This document shows, piece by piece, positions 9,595-20,378 of a stretch of DNA of 64,000 nucleotides. The notes below the pieces were generated by a model, which saw nothing but the letters and a program-made list of their open reading frames with translations, was not told the DNA's origin and searched no databases. Position 1 is the stretch's first letter, and every line of letters starts with the position of its first letter. The DNA lies in assembly GCF_029867415.1 (NCBI RefSeq), contig NW_026706183.1, positions 62,001 through 126,000 of the forward strand, written 5' to 3'. A program made the position numbers and the translations under genes. This DNA is from Vicia villosa (lineage: Eukaryota; Streptophyta; Magnoliopsida; Fabales; Fabaceae).

Positions 9595-12111
9595 GTGCCA
9601 AGAGAAATTGCAAGGCTGCTAGAACAAGAAGACAAGGCCATACAGCCTCAAGAGGAGCCAATTGAGGTCATCAACTTGGGCAGCAACGAAGAAAAGAAAG
9701 AAGTCAAAATAGGGGCTGATTTAGAACACAGCATCAAGCAAAGACTGATTCAAATGCTGCGAGACTACGTCGAGATATTCGCCTGGTCCTATGAAGATAT
9801 GCCAGGCCTTGACACGGACATTGTAGTTCATCGCCTGCCAATCAAAGAAGGTAGCACTCCAGTCAAACAAAAACTACGAAGGAGTAGGCCTGATATGTCA
9901 AAAAAGATCAAAGACGAAGTTGAAAAACAGTTCAATGCCGGATTCCTAAAAGTTGTAAGTTATCCTCCTTGGATAGCTAACATCGTGCCTGTACCTAAAA
10001 AAGACGGGAAAGTCAGAATGTGCGTGGACTACAGAGATCTGAACCGGGCAAGCCCCAAAGATGATTTCCCTTTAACACACATCGATGTACTAGTTGACAA
10101 TACCGCACAATGCAAGGTATTCTCCTTTATGGACGGATTCTCAGGGTACAATCAAATCAAGATGGCACCCGAAGACATGGAAAAAACAACCTTCACAACA
10201 CCCTGGGGAACCTTTTGTTACAAAGTAATGCCCTTTGGTCTGAAAAACGCAGGAGCGACCTATCAACGTGCAATGGTAGCGCTATTTCATGATATGATTC
10301 ATCAAGAAATAGAGGTGTATGTCGATGACATGATTGCAAAATCCAACACCGAGGAAGAACATCTGGGTCATTTACACAAGTTGTTTGACAGACTCAAGAA
10401 ATACAAGTTGCGACTGAACCCAAATAAGTGTACCTTTGGAGTAAGATCCGGCAAACTCTTAGGTTTCATCGTCAGCAGCAAAGGTATTGAGGTTGATCCC
10501 GCCAAGGTTAAAGCCATTCAAGAAATGCCTATACCTCGTACCGAGAAACAAGTCAGAGGATTCTTGGGACGTCTAAATTACATCGCCCGATTTATTGCCC
10601 ACATGACTACTACTTGTGTGCCGATCTTCAAACTGTTGAAGAAAGATCAAGTGGAAAGGTGGAATGACAAATGCCAGTTAGCCTTTGACAAAATCAAAGA
10701 ATATCTCCAAAAACATCCAATCTTGTTGCCACCTGTGGAAGGCATACCTCTGATAATGTACCTAACTGTGTTAGAAGACTCAATGGGGTGTGTACTAGGA
10801 CAACATGACGAATCCGGCCGAAAGGAGCACGCAATCTACTATCTTAGCAAAAAGTTTACCGATTGTGAAACAAGATACTCACTACTCGAAAAAACTTGCT
10901 GTGCCTTAGCTTGGACGGCTCGCCGACTAAGACAGTACATGCTAAATCACACCACTTTCCTAATCTCCAAGATGGATCCCATCAAATACGTGTTCGAAAA
11001 ACCTGCTCTCTCTGGAAGAATAGCGAGATGGCAAATGATCTTAACAGAATATGACATTCAATACACTTCACAAAAAGCAATCAAAGGAAGTGTGGTAGCT
11101 GATCATCTGGCTCATCAAGCAGTGGATGATTATCAAGCATTGAACTTTGACTTGCCAGACGAAGACATTATGCTAGTCAATGACTACAAACAACCAGGAC
11201 CAGAAGAAGGACCCGAGCCAGGATCCCGGTGGACTATGGTTTTTGACGGAGCTTCTAATGCACTTGGCAATGGCGTCGGAGCTGTGATCATTTCCCCCGC
11301 AGGAGGTCATACACCATTCACTGCCAGGTTATGCTTCAATTGCACTAACAATATAGCCGAATACGAAGCATGTATTCTGGGTCTTAAAACTGCAATCGAT
11401 CTAAGAATCAAATTCCTGGAAGTCTACGGAGACTCGGCCTTGGTAATCTACCAAGTCAAAGTGGAATGGGACACAAAGCACCCGAATCTAATTCCTTACA
11501 AAGAATATGTGCTGAGTTTGATTCCTTACTTCGAAGAAATCACTTTCGAACACATCCCACGCGAGGAAAATCAACTAGTTGATGCTTTAGCTACCATGTC
11601 ATCCATGTTCAAAGTCAGGTGGGACAACGAGGCGCCTATGATCACCATTTACAGGCAAGATGAACCATCCTATTGCAATGAGATCGATACCGAAGGAACC
11701 GAGGAAAAACCATGGTTCCATGAAGTAAAAAGATATCTCGAAGCTCAGGAGTACCCTGAAGGGGCATCCATTAACGACAGAAAGTTTCTAAGGAGATTTG
11801 CTGCCAAATTCTTTCTAAGCAATGGAACCTTATACAAACGCAACCATGACTCGACTTTACTTCGCTGTGTAAACAAGAAGGAAGCAGAACAGATCATGAA
11901 AGAAATACACAATGGTGCCTTCGGTACTCATTCCAGTGGACATACAATGGCTAAAAAGATCCTTAGAGCAGGTTATTACTGGTCTACCATGGAAACAGAC
12001 TGCCATCATCACTCCCGAACATGTCACAAATGCCAGATATACGCTGACAAAGTACATGTACCTCCAGTTCCATTAAGCGTCCTGACAACTCCTTGGCCTT
12101 TTGCAATGTGA
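9595..12111 (+). CDS. pol: Reverse transcriptase-RNase H-archaeal-type RNase H-integrase N-terminus, element A
   Basis: The frame is open from 9478. 9595 is a GTG, not a true start; translation presumably comes from a spliced gag-pro-pol mRNA. Domains by residue from 9595: RT with RMCVDYRDLNRA (~140), MPFGLKNAGATYQR (~212) and catalytic YVDDM (~242); connected RNase H (~380-515); a second, archaeal-type RNase H (~550-665) with FDGAS, E in EYEACILGL, D in YGDSAL and HIPREENQLVDALA; integrase HHCC zinc finger (~771-818) including RTCHKCQIY. Every catalytic residue looks intact. The frame stops at TGA 12109-12111, where related integrases have Trp in a WPF-x-x-WG-x-D context. It continues in the same frame for 849 bases, so this is one nonsense substitution in otherwise sound pol. 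Confidence 0.93.
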   Translation: MPREIARLLEQEDKAIQPQEEPIEVINLGSNEEKKEVKIGADLEHSIKQRLIQMLRDYVEIFAWSYEDMPGLDTDIVVHRLPIKEGSTPVKQKLRRSRPDMSKKIKDEVEKQFNAGFLKVVSYPPWIANIVPVPKKDGKVRMCVDYRDLNRASPKDDFPLTHIDVLVDNTAQCKVFSFMDGFSGYNQIKMAPEDMEKTTFTTPWGTFCYKVMPFGLKNAGATYQRAMVALFHDMIHQEIEVYVDDMIAKSNTEEEHLGHLHKLFDRLKKYKLRLNPNKCTFGVRSGKLLGFIVSSKGIEVDPAKVKAIQEMPIPRTEKQVRGFLGRLNYIARFIAHMTTTCVPIFKLLKKDQVERWNDKCQLAFDKIKEYLQKHPILLPPVEGIPLIMYLTVLEDSMGCVLGQHDESGRKEHAIYYLSKKFTDCETRYSLLEKTCCALAWTARRLRQYMLNHTTFLISKMDPIKYVFEKPALSGRIARWQMILTEYDIQYTSQKAIKGSVVADHLAHQAVDDYQALNFDLPDEDIMLVNDYKQPGPEEGPEPGSRWTMVFDGASNALGNGVGAVIISPAGGHTPFTARLCFNCTNNIAEYEACILGLKTAIDLRIKFLEVYGDSALVIYQVKVEWDTKHPNLIPYKEYVLSLIPYFEEITFEHIPREENQLVDALATMSSMFKVRWDNEAPMITIYRQDEPSYCNEIDTEGTEEKPWFHEVKRYLEAQEYPEGASINDRKFLRRFAAKFFLSNGTLYKRNHDSTLLRCVNKKEAEQIMKEIHNGAFGTHSSGHTMAKKILRAGYYWSTMETDCHHHSRTCHKCQIYADKVHVPPVPLSVLTTPWPFAM

Positions 12112-12120
12112 GGTATTGAT

Positions 12121-12960
12121 ATGATTGGAGAAATCAAACCTACTGCCTCCAACAGACATCGCTTTATCCTGGTCGCTATTGACTACTTCACAAAGTGGGT
12201 AGAAGCAGCTTCATTTGCTTCTGTTACCAAGAATGTGGTGGCCCAGTTCATCAAATACAATCTCATTTGTCGGTACGGCATCCCTGAACGGATTATCACG
12301 GACAATGGCACAAATCTAAACAACAGAATGATTACTGAACTTTGCACACAGTTCAAGATCAAACATCATAATTCTTCTCCATATCGACCAAAGATGAACG
12401 GCGCGGTGGAAGCTGCCAACAAGAACATCAAGAAAATCATACAAAAAATGACAGTAACCTACAAAGACTGGCATGAGATGTTACCTTTTGCTCTTCATGA
12501 TTATCGCACATCTGCGCGTACTTCAACAGGGGCAACTCCATTCTCCTTAGTCTATGGTATGGAGGCAGTTCTTCCAATTGAAATTCAGATTCCTTCCCTA
12601 AGGATTATGAAAGAAGCCAATCTAGACGAAGACGATTGGATTCAAACACGGTTGGACCAGATAAACTTGATTGATGAGAAAAGGCTCGCAGCTATTTGTC
12701 ATGGTCAGCTATACCAAAAGCGTATGATCAAAGCCTTCAACAAAAAAGTCAAAAGTCAAGCATACCAAACTGGTGGCTTGGTTGTCAAACGCATCATCTT
12801 ACCACAAGGTGATCCCAGAGGCAAATGGATTCCCACCTACGAGGGACCATTCATAATCAAGAAAATATTCTCCGGCGGCGCCATGTTGCTTACCACCATG
12901 GATGGTGAGGATTTCCCACACCCTGTGAATGCTGACATAGTCAAAAAATACTTCGCTTAA
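12121..12960 (+). CDS. pol: Integrase catalytic core and C-terminus, element A (separated by nonsense codon)
   Basis: In frame with the upstream pol segment, from which only TGA 12109-12111 separates it; the first ATG after the stop is at 12121. The rve core carries the DDE triad: D in VAIDYFTKW (~residue 20), D in ITDNGTN (~60), E in NGAVEAANK (~97). It is followed by the C-terminal GPFIIKKIFSGGAM module and the terminal HPVNADIVKKYFA motif typical of Tat-lineage integrases. It ends at TAA 12958-12960. Independent translation is unlikely. The stop makes this copy non-autonomous unless read through or complemented. Three structured repeats begin 20 bases after the stop. Confidence 0.9.
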   Translation: MIGEIKPTASNRHRFILVAIDYFTKWVEAASFASVTKNVVAQFIKYNLICRYGIPERIITDNGTNLNNRMITELCTQFKIKHHNSSPYRPKMNGAVEAANKNIKKIIQKMTVTYKDWHEMLPFALHDYRTSARTSTGATPFSLVYGMEAVLPIEIQIPSLRIMKEANLDEDDWIQTRLDQINLIDEKRLAAICHGQLYQKRMIKAFNKKVKSQAYQTGGLVVKRIILPQGDPRGKWIPTYEGPFIIKKIFSGGAMLLTTMDGEDFPHPVNADIVKKYFA

Positions 12961-12980
12961 AAAGAAAAAAAACAGCTCGC

Positions 12981-13120
12981 TAAGTTGAAAACCTGAAAGG
13001 GCAACTTAGGCAAAAAATGAGCGTCTCGGTGGATTGAAAACCCGAAAGGGCGGTCCAGGCAAAAATTAGAGACTAAACAAATACTATCCCGGTAGGCTGA
13101 AAACCTGAAAGGGCAGCCTA
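12981..13120 (+). other. Three tandem covarying RNA hairpins after integrase
   Basis: Three spaced units, each a 7-bp stem around a 14-nt insert. Stems: TAAGTTG/CAACTTA (12981-12987 with 13002-13008), TGGATTG/CGGTCCA (13030-13036 with 13051-13057, with G-U pairs), TAGGCTG/CAGCCTA (13093-13099 with 13114-13120). The insert is AAAACCYGAAAGGG each time and can form AAAA bulge, CCY/GGG stem and GAAA tetraloop. Stem sequences change while pairing is kept, the classic sign of selection on RNA structure. Function unknown; packaging, dimerisation or 3' UTR stability are possibilities. Confidence 0.75.
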
Positions 13121-14277
13121 GGCAAAAGTTAGGGAATGAAGCATACAACTATGTTCCGTTCAGCTGCCTACTCCCCATCAAGATTCAACACCTCAAAGAC
13201 ACCGATCAGTCCAACCACTTTCTTCCAACAAGTGAGGGATGAGATGCTCGAAGATAGATTGGCAATAGCAGAATTGAAACTTGACTGGATTGTTTTCACA
13301 TAGCTATTTATCTTTATAAATATTTTTCAAAACTTTATGACAGTTTCCTACTTCTAGGATTATTGTCTCCCTGTGCTAATCAGCCTATCATGGCTCTTTT
13401 TCAAAAATCAATGCAGCTTAGGCTCAAAAATCACCATTTTCACTTTTTCTATTTTAAATACGTAAACGTCCCAATGATAATTCTGAATGAACATGTGCAT
13501 TTGAATATGATTGATGTTTACCAGGAAAAACAGGAATAACATTCAGGTAATGTCCCAATTATCTGGACATCATCCCCTCAGAAGAAATCCCCAAGAGAAG
13601 CGCATTTCTCAGCAAATTCCTCAAAAGAGATTTTCTCTTCAAAAGAAGTCTTATCCCCCAGCAGGGTTGTTCCAGATTACTATCTTCAGAAGGTGTGATC
13701 CCCGCACCCGGACTTGGTCAGATAGTGCATCGGAGGATTATGCATCTTCCTCATTCCCATTTGAAAGGGCATCAGCACTTCCAGCTACCTTTCATTCCCA
13801 AGTGATAGTCAAAGATCCTTCAACAGAGTACCATGGTTCTCAAAGAATTTCCCCAGCCGAGGGTACTCAAACAAGACAAAAGATCATCAACAATCACAAT
13901 ATAGTCATATCCAGATGACTGGCGGAAATTTATTTTCCCAAATAAAAGCTTGACATCACATTCATACATCACACATTCATATTCACATTCATACATCATA
14001 CATCATACATCATACATCATACATCATGCATCATGCGCGTATTCATACGCATATTCATACACAACATAACATGCATATTTCTCCTTTAGCTCGAAAATAT
14101 CTCACATTACATGCATCATAAACATTGCCTATCACTAACTTGATTTTTCAGGTAGACGGATATCTTCAACAAAGATGTTCTCAATCACATGCAGTATTCA
14201 CCTGAATGCAATGAACGATTCTCTCAGATATAATCAAGCCAAAGATTCATTCTGATCACTTATCAACTCAAAAACAA
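13121..14277 (+). other. 3' untranslated region of element A before the tandem array
   Basis: No recognisable protein. A 135-codon open frame at 13511-13918 has no known motif and no relative in the other elements here. 13960-14070 is rich in CATACAT/CATCATGCAT repeats. At 14133-14152 a CACTAAC branchpoint-like motif is followed by TTGATTTTTCAG, a good acceptor pattern. The same arrangement is seen before ORF1, gag and RT, and in element B near 20740-20760. Confidence 0.5.
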
Positions 14278-15290
14278 ACATCGCAGATCTAAAGTTGATA
14301 CCTCAGACGGTTCCAGAACGATCTAACATTGCAGATCTAAAGTTGATACCTCAGACGGTTCCAAAACGATCTAACATTGAAGATCTAAGTCGATACCTCA
14401 TACGGTTCCAGAACGATCTAACATCGCAGATCTAAAGTTGATACCTCAGACGGTTCCAGAACGATCTAACATTGCAGATCTAAAGTTGATACCTCAGACG
14501 GTTCCGGAACGATCTACCATCGAAGATCTAAAGTTGATACCTCAGACGGTTCCAGAACGATCTAACATCGCAGATCTAAAGTTGATACCTCAGACGGTTC
14601 CAGAACGATCTAACATCGCAGATCTAAGTTGATACCTCAGGCGGTTCAAAAACGATCTAACATCGGAGATCTAAAGTTGATACCTAAGACGGTTCCAAAA
14701 CGATCTACCATCGAAGATCTAAAGTTGATACCTCAGACGGTTCCAGAACGATCTAACATCGCAGATCTAAGTTGATACCTCAGACGGTTCCAGAACGATC
14801 TAACATCGCAGATCTAAAGTTGATACCTCAGACGGTTCCAGAACGATCTAACATTGCAGATCTAAAGTTGATACCTCAGACGGTTCCAGAACGATCTAAC
14901 ATCGCAGATCTAAAGTTGATACCTCATACGGTTCCAGAACGATCTAACATCACAGATCTAAGTTGATACCTCAGACGGTTCCAGAACGATCTAACATCGC
15001 AGATCTAAAGTTGATACCTCAGACGGTTCCAAAACGATCTAACATCGAAGATCTAAAGTTGATACCTCAGACGGTTCCAAAACAATCTACCATCGAAGAT
15101 CTAAAGTTGATACCTCAGACGGTTCCAGAACGATCTAACATTGCAGATCTAAAGTTGATACCTCAGACGGTTCCAGAACGATCTAACATTGAAGATCTAA
15201 AGTCGATACCTCAGACGGTTCAAGGATGATCTAACATCAAAGATCTAAAGCTGATACCTCAAACGGTTCCATAATGATCAACTTTCAAAA
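14278..15290 (+). repeat. 48-bp tandem array in the 3' UTR of element A
   Basis: About 21 head-to-tail copies of a 48-bp unit built around CAGATCTAAAGTTGATACCT and CAGACGGTTCCAGAACGATC. Copies differ by a few substitutions. Some are 47 bp, having lost one A in CTAAAG (near 14384, 14624, 14770 and 14957), which hints at higher-order duplications of three to four units. Since 48 is a multiple of three, long stretches read as a 16-residue peptide repeat (IPQTVPERSNIADLKL), but frames break at the 47-bp units and no coding role is supported. Most units contain AGATCT. Hypervariable tandem repeats in this position are known from Ogre/Tat elements and can seed genomic satellites. Confidence 0.95.
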
Positions 15291-15640
15291 TCTAAAGCAG
15301 GAAAAACTTTGGACAAGTTCCGTAGCAATCATCCTCCTAGACTTAAAGCGGTAACCTTGGACGGTTCCGAAACAGTCAACACAAAGACTTTCAAATCCTT
15401 CATCCAGATATAATCAATGGATTCATTATGATGAACAAACCCTCAACACATTTACCAGGTGGCATCTGAAAGCCCATCTCAGGTAATGTTTCAATCTGCC
15501 AACAACATTTCGCAGACGGCATTCAAAGGCAACTTCCAACATCTCTTCTGATCAAGGTAAGTGCAAATTTTCAGGGCATCTAAATATTCAATCGTCTTCT
15601 ACCTTCAGATTTCAGACAATCTCTTCAGGTTTAAGAAGAT

Positions 15641-15654
15641 TGAATAGGGGCAAC
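15641..15654 (+). other. Polypurine tract, element A
   Basis: TGAATAGGGGCAAC directly before the 3' LTR start at 15655. The same tract, GAATAGGGGAAGC, precedes LTR B at 20993. It is the expected plus-strand primer. Confidence 0.8.
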
Positions 15655-18600
15655 TGTTATACCCCAAAATTTGGCCGCATCTTTTTTCAAGAAAACTCTA
15701 ATCTGAAAATTAAGAGTCTCATATAATCATGGATTTTCATTTCAACAAATATCCTAACATATGAAATACTTAGTTTTTAGAATTTTTCTTATACAGTAAT
15801 TTGGCTTGCAGTTGAATTTATTCTTACGCAAACGCCAAATACTATTTATTACTTCACACATGCTATTTATTTATTTACAAATAAATAGTACTGACACAAT
15901 TGGTACAGAGTTATTATTATCTTTTGTTTCCCACTAATTTTGGTACTCTATTCCATTATTTTCAAAAATCTTTTCAAATCTCTTTTTCCAAAAATCAAAT
16001 CCTAACTTTATTCTCTACATCTCTCTTTTTCCCAACACTATCATACACTTTCTATCAAATCTTACTTCCACTCAAATTCTCCTTTTGTACGGAATCACAT
16101 CATTCCCCAACGTCTCTATCCTTCTTTCCACTCTATAAATACCTCTCATTTTCTCATAAAAATCTCACATCAAATTCTAATTCATCTCTCAAATTTCTAC
16201 TTCATAATCCATCCTTTCTTCTTCCCCGACAAAATGGCAAAGCGGTGGGAAACGTGTTTTCTTATGGTCATCACCATTGCTACGGTGATCATGTCTTTCT
16301 TCTGTCTACATAGCCCGGAACACTGTGGACCTGGGATGCTTATGCTCCCAATCATCTACATGTTACTATTTGTAGCATGGGTTATCAATCGTCATTCTTA
16401 AAATTTGTCGTATTTCTTATTTCTTAAATGTACCGTTTATTCGTTGTACTGTTCAATATAGTATGTAATATTTGTACTGTCAGTATTAAATGTTGTACTA
16501 TTTGTCATAATATTGCTTAATTACTCTGATAATCTTTTATGTGTTTTCTGCCAGTCAAATATTCATTTTTCTGTGCATTAAATGATTTTCAGGGTTATTA
16601 TCGGTAATTTTGCCCGCATACAGTAAATATTAGTTATTTATTATGTCTGTATTTTTTTTTTTAACAAGTCATGTAAATAAACTTTCATTTTTCACATAAA
16701 ACAAAAACAACAAAAAAGAAAATTAACTTTGACTGTTGATTTTTCACTCTAACTGCTACGTCAATACTTGAACAGTCAGTTGACAGTCAAACTGCTGGCA
16801 GTACAATTCTCAGTGTTTTGTACCATCAATCAAATCAATCTTTTACAATTCAAAATTCCAAGATTTTTGTTCTAGAAGTCTTCTGAATATCACGCGATTA
16901 GCAGAGACTCAACACTGCACAAAAATCAGGTACGCTTAACTGTCTCCTACACAAACAGTCCCTGACTAGGGTTTTCTTGTTTTTACAGGAGAAACAAGTT
17001 TTTGAGACCTCAAATGGATTTCATGCACATCCATATATCTCAAAGTACCATCATACAAATTTTCAAACTTCAATTCACTCAGACGCACCGTCAGCAGCTC
17101 AAACAGTCAACAGACGACCCGTTTGACCAAAAAGTCAACAGACAGTCAAAAATGATTTTTTTTGTCAAAGTCCATATTTTGTCAAAGGATTCATCATTTG
17201 ATCATTGGATGATCATAATTCATCAAGGAAAGATCAAAAATCAACAAAACCCTAAGATTCAAAATTAGGGTTTTTGCCTGAAAAGTCAAGTCAACTTTGA
17301 CTGGTCATAACTCTCTCATCCTTCATCCAAAAAATTCAAACCAAAGCTCATTTTGAAGGAAATTCAATTATCTTTCAAATGCAATTGATCCCATGGTCAT
17401 TGCATTCACCATTTTGAAAAATATGACCAAAGACATTACAGGTCATTTTCAAAGTCAACAAAAAGACACTTTTTTCAAAAGGACACCCACGGAGCATCAA
17501 AAATCATTTTGACATGAGACCAAAGACATTGGTTAGAGGACTCTTTGAGGTTTCCAAAAAGTGCAAGAACTCCTTCATATGACAAACATTGAGGGATTTA
17601 CACCTTGTTGAAGTTGGCTAAATTTTGGGAAAATGCATGAAACCAACATTGCTAAAAAATGTATTTTTTCCAAATGGGGCCAAGTTTTCATGGTTCAAAC
17701 ATGTTTGCCATGTTATTGTGGGCCTCCCACGACCAAGACCAAGCCCATAACATTTTTTTTCCATTTTTTGATTTAATTGTATCATTTAAGATTAAATTAA
17801 AAAGGAAAAAAAGGAAGGATAAAGCATAGCTTATTTTCTAAGCTAAAGTCTCCACGTGGGACTTAATTATTCAACAAGGAAGGCAGCAAAGGAAGCCTAG
17901 AGCAAGAGTGTGGAAGATTCAAGCAATGGTTGCTTAGATTTTAAGTTTGAAAGTCAAGATTCCAACAAAGACAATCAAGGCTTATTAGCTTAGTTCCTAA
18001 GCACTTCAAGGCTTATAAATAGGCTAGAATATTTCAGCAACAAGGGAGAAAAAAAGAGAGCACGAAAATATTGCCAAAGCATAGCAAGAAACTTCATAAA
18101 TTCTCTCAAAATTCCATAAACTTTGTAATTTTCGAATTCCATATTCCAATCAATATCAATACAAACAATCACTTCCAATCATCTCTTAAAGCAACATAGA
18201 GTAAGAATAAGCTCTTTGTTTGGTCCCATGAGAGTCGTAATAAGCGTATAAAGTTTTACATGAACATACACTCATAGCTTTCGTTTTCGTATGCGCGCTT
18301 AACTATAAAATACAAACTAATCATTTTTATGGGTTCCTAACATGATATAGAGATGATCCAACGTATCACATGTGAGCCATACACCCTAGAGCATCGTATG
18401 CCATTTTTGAACTCTAAAGATGCAAAGCTTTCGTTTTCATAGATAGAGTGGGTTTTAATCAAAACTAACACCACCAATGAACTCAGAGCATCCTAATTAG
18501 GGGATCTGGGTTGCTTTTGTTGTTTGAAACTAACGTTTTTGCAAGTTTCTAAAAGTATGGAAAAAGCAAAGAAAATCCGCAGGTAACATTGCAGCTAAAT

Positions 18601-20378
18601 CCGCAGCTAAATCCATAGGTAAAAGGTTGAAGAAGATGAATAGTATGTTGGAAATTTTGACCAGCACGCGTGGCACTTCTGGCACCTCTCATTCGCCAGT
18701 CAACCAGTCCTCCCATCCACGCGTGCATGGTGGGGCCCAACTGACTTATTGAAAGTCTTTGTGATCCCACGTGATCACTCTCATCCACGCCTACCATGTT
18801 CCCTCCAAGCTGAGCCCTTGGATCATCTCAAATTTTCATCCAACGCATCAGACAAGCAATCCATACCATGGACTCACATGCATACCACACCTGATTGTAT
18901 CCTTTTATATTTTCTATTTTTATTTTAATTTCTTTGCAAAATTAATTAAAAATAGTTTTAAAAATCCAAAAAATACACAAAGAATATTTTTAGACTTCTA
19001 AAATAACATATTATTTTCTGAAATAAAAATATTTTATTTTTCTTCAAAATTTCAATATTTTGCATAATTAATTAGTATATATTTATATATTTGCTTTTTA
19101 ATTATTCTAACCAATCAAAAAATCATAAAAAAAATTGTTCTTTATATTAAATATTGTTTATATGTTATAAACTAATTTTGTACATATTTAGGATAATTTT
19201 CTCTTTAAGTTTTAATTAATTGTATAATTATTTGCATAATTATGTTTTAATTAGCTTAATCAATTTCAAATCAATTTCAAAAATTCCAAAAAATTAGTTT
19301 TGTTTTAAAATTAATTGACAAATATTTTGTACATTTTTTTAAACTTAATTTCTAGGTTTAAATTTATTTTCATCTTTTTTCTTCATTTTAATTTAATTAA
19401 TCATGCATTAATTATAATTAAAATCAATCATAAAAAAAAAAATCTAAAAACATGCCTTTTATTTTTCTTGCAATTTAAATTCCTAGATAAATGTATAGGA
19501 TGTCAAATTCATGTAAATAGGCTAGTTTACATTTCCTGCACAATCGATGTAATAGCGTAGATTTACTTTCCGCACTTTACATTTCCGCATTTTAATTTCC
19601 AGCAAATATAAACTGCGTGTATGTCAAAGATAAAATTGAACCGTTAGATCACTAACTTCAAAGATAAAATATCTGAATCCAATCACAATCACACTTGCAC
19701 CTTTTAAGGTAATCCCTTCTCATTCTTTTCAAAATCAAAATCAAAATTCTAATGTTTCGAGTACAAAATCGAACCTTTTGTTTGTATCCGGTGAAAGGAT
19801 AGATTTTTAAAGGAAATAAGGATAAAGACCTTACAACTCAGGGTAGACCTCCTAGTTTGCTTGCTCAAATCAAAACAAACAAAATTCTCATACACTGTTG
19901 TTTTTCAAAACAAAACTTTCCAAAAAGACAATACTTTGTATACATCCAAACACGGATCATTACAAAGTTAACGTTCTTTTCAAAACATCTTTCGAAAGAT
20001 AAACAAACATTTTGTATACATCCGCACAAGGATCATTACAAATTCAATTTACAAAGGTATTTGAAACCACATATGAGCATTCTAAAGCAATTGAAAAATG
20101 ATCGAAAAACAAGTGAGCTAAGCAAACTTAAGAGCCCATGGATAACCATGGATACAAAGGGTGCTAACACCTTCCCTTTGTATAACCTACCCCCTTACCC
20201 AGAATTTCTTAAAGGTCTTTTTTCTGTTTCTTTTATAAACCTTTCCTTAATTGGATAAAATAAAAGGTCGGTGGCGACTCTGTGAATTTTCAAAAATGCG
20301 AAAGCATAAGCGATAAAAAAGAGTCAGTTCACGTATCTCTCCCGCTCAGGTATGGCCCGAAAAAAACGGAGGTCCACA
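15655..20378 (+). repeat. 3' LTR of element A (complete, 4724 bp)
   Basis: Starts TGTTATACCCCAAAATTTGG after the polypurine tract and ends GGTCCACA. The right flank (agtgg...) belongs to element B. TATA box at 18013-18022. The U5 end has a PBS-core copy at 20272-20282. Apart from chance frames there is nothing coding. It differs from the 5' copy by scattered single substitutions and short indels such as CAGAGG versus CAGG near the end. Confidence 0.95.
18013..18022 (+). promoter_or_regulatory. TATA box of 3' LTR, element A
   Basis: TTATAAATAG at the same LTR position as 741-750. It could drive transcription outward into element B sequences to the right. Confidence 0.7.

Larger units (their letters stand above)
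1..20378 (+). mobile_element. Ogre-type Ty3/gypsy (Tat lineage) LTR retrotransposon, element A
   Basis: A giant gypsy element running from before the window start to 20378. Seen in order: 5' LTR (truncated by the window), PBS, ORF1, gag-protease, spacer, RT-RNase H-aRNase H-integrase, three hairpins, a 48-bp tandem array, polypurine tract, 3' LTR. An extra ORF before gag, a non-coding gap between protease and RT, and a second RNase H domain are established hallmarks of Ogre elements. The two LTR copies differ at roughly 1% of positions by eye over 3.1 kb, so the insertion is recent. The coding region is almost intact; the one clear lesion is a TGA at 12109-12111 inside integrase. The sequence right of 20378 is the 3' end of another Ogre-like element, the insertion target. 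The target duplication cannot be checked because the left end is outside the window. Confidence 0.95.

Noticed and set aside
13511..13918. 135-codon open frame after the Ogre integrase
   Set aside because: No motif, no homologue in the other elements here, and located in a hypervariable 3' UTR.
14278..15290. Regular short repeats that could suggest a CRISPR array
   Set aside because: Units are contiguous 48-bp tandem repeats with no unique spacers, in a plant retrotransposon.
15900..16313. 137-codon open frame in the 3' LTR of element A
   Set aside because: Pyrimidine-rich AT-biased LTR sequence giving a Phe/Ser/Leu-rich translation without domain features.
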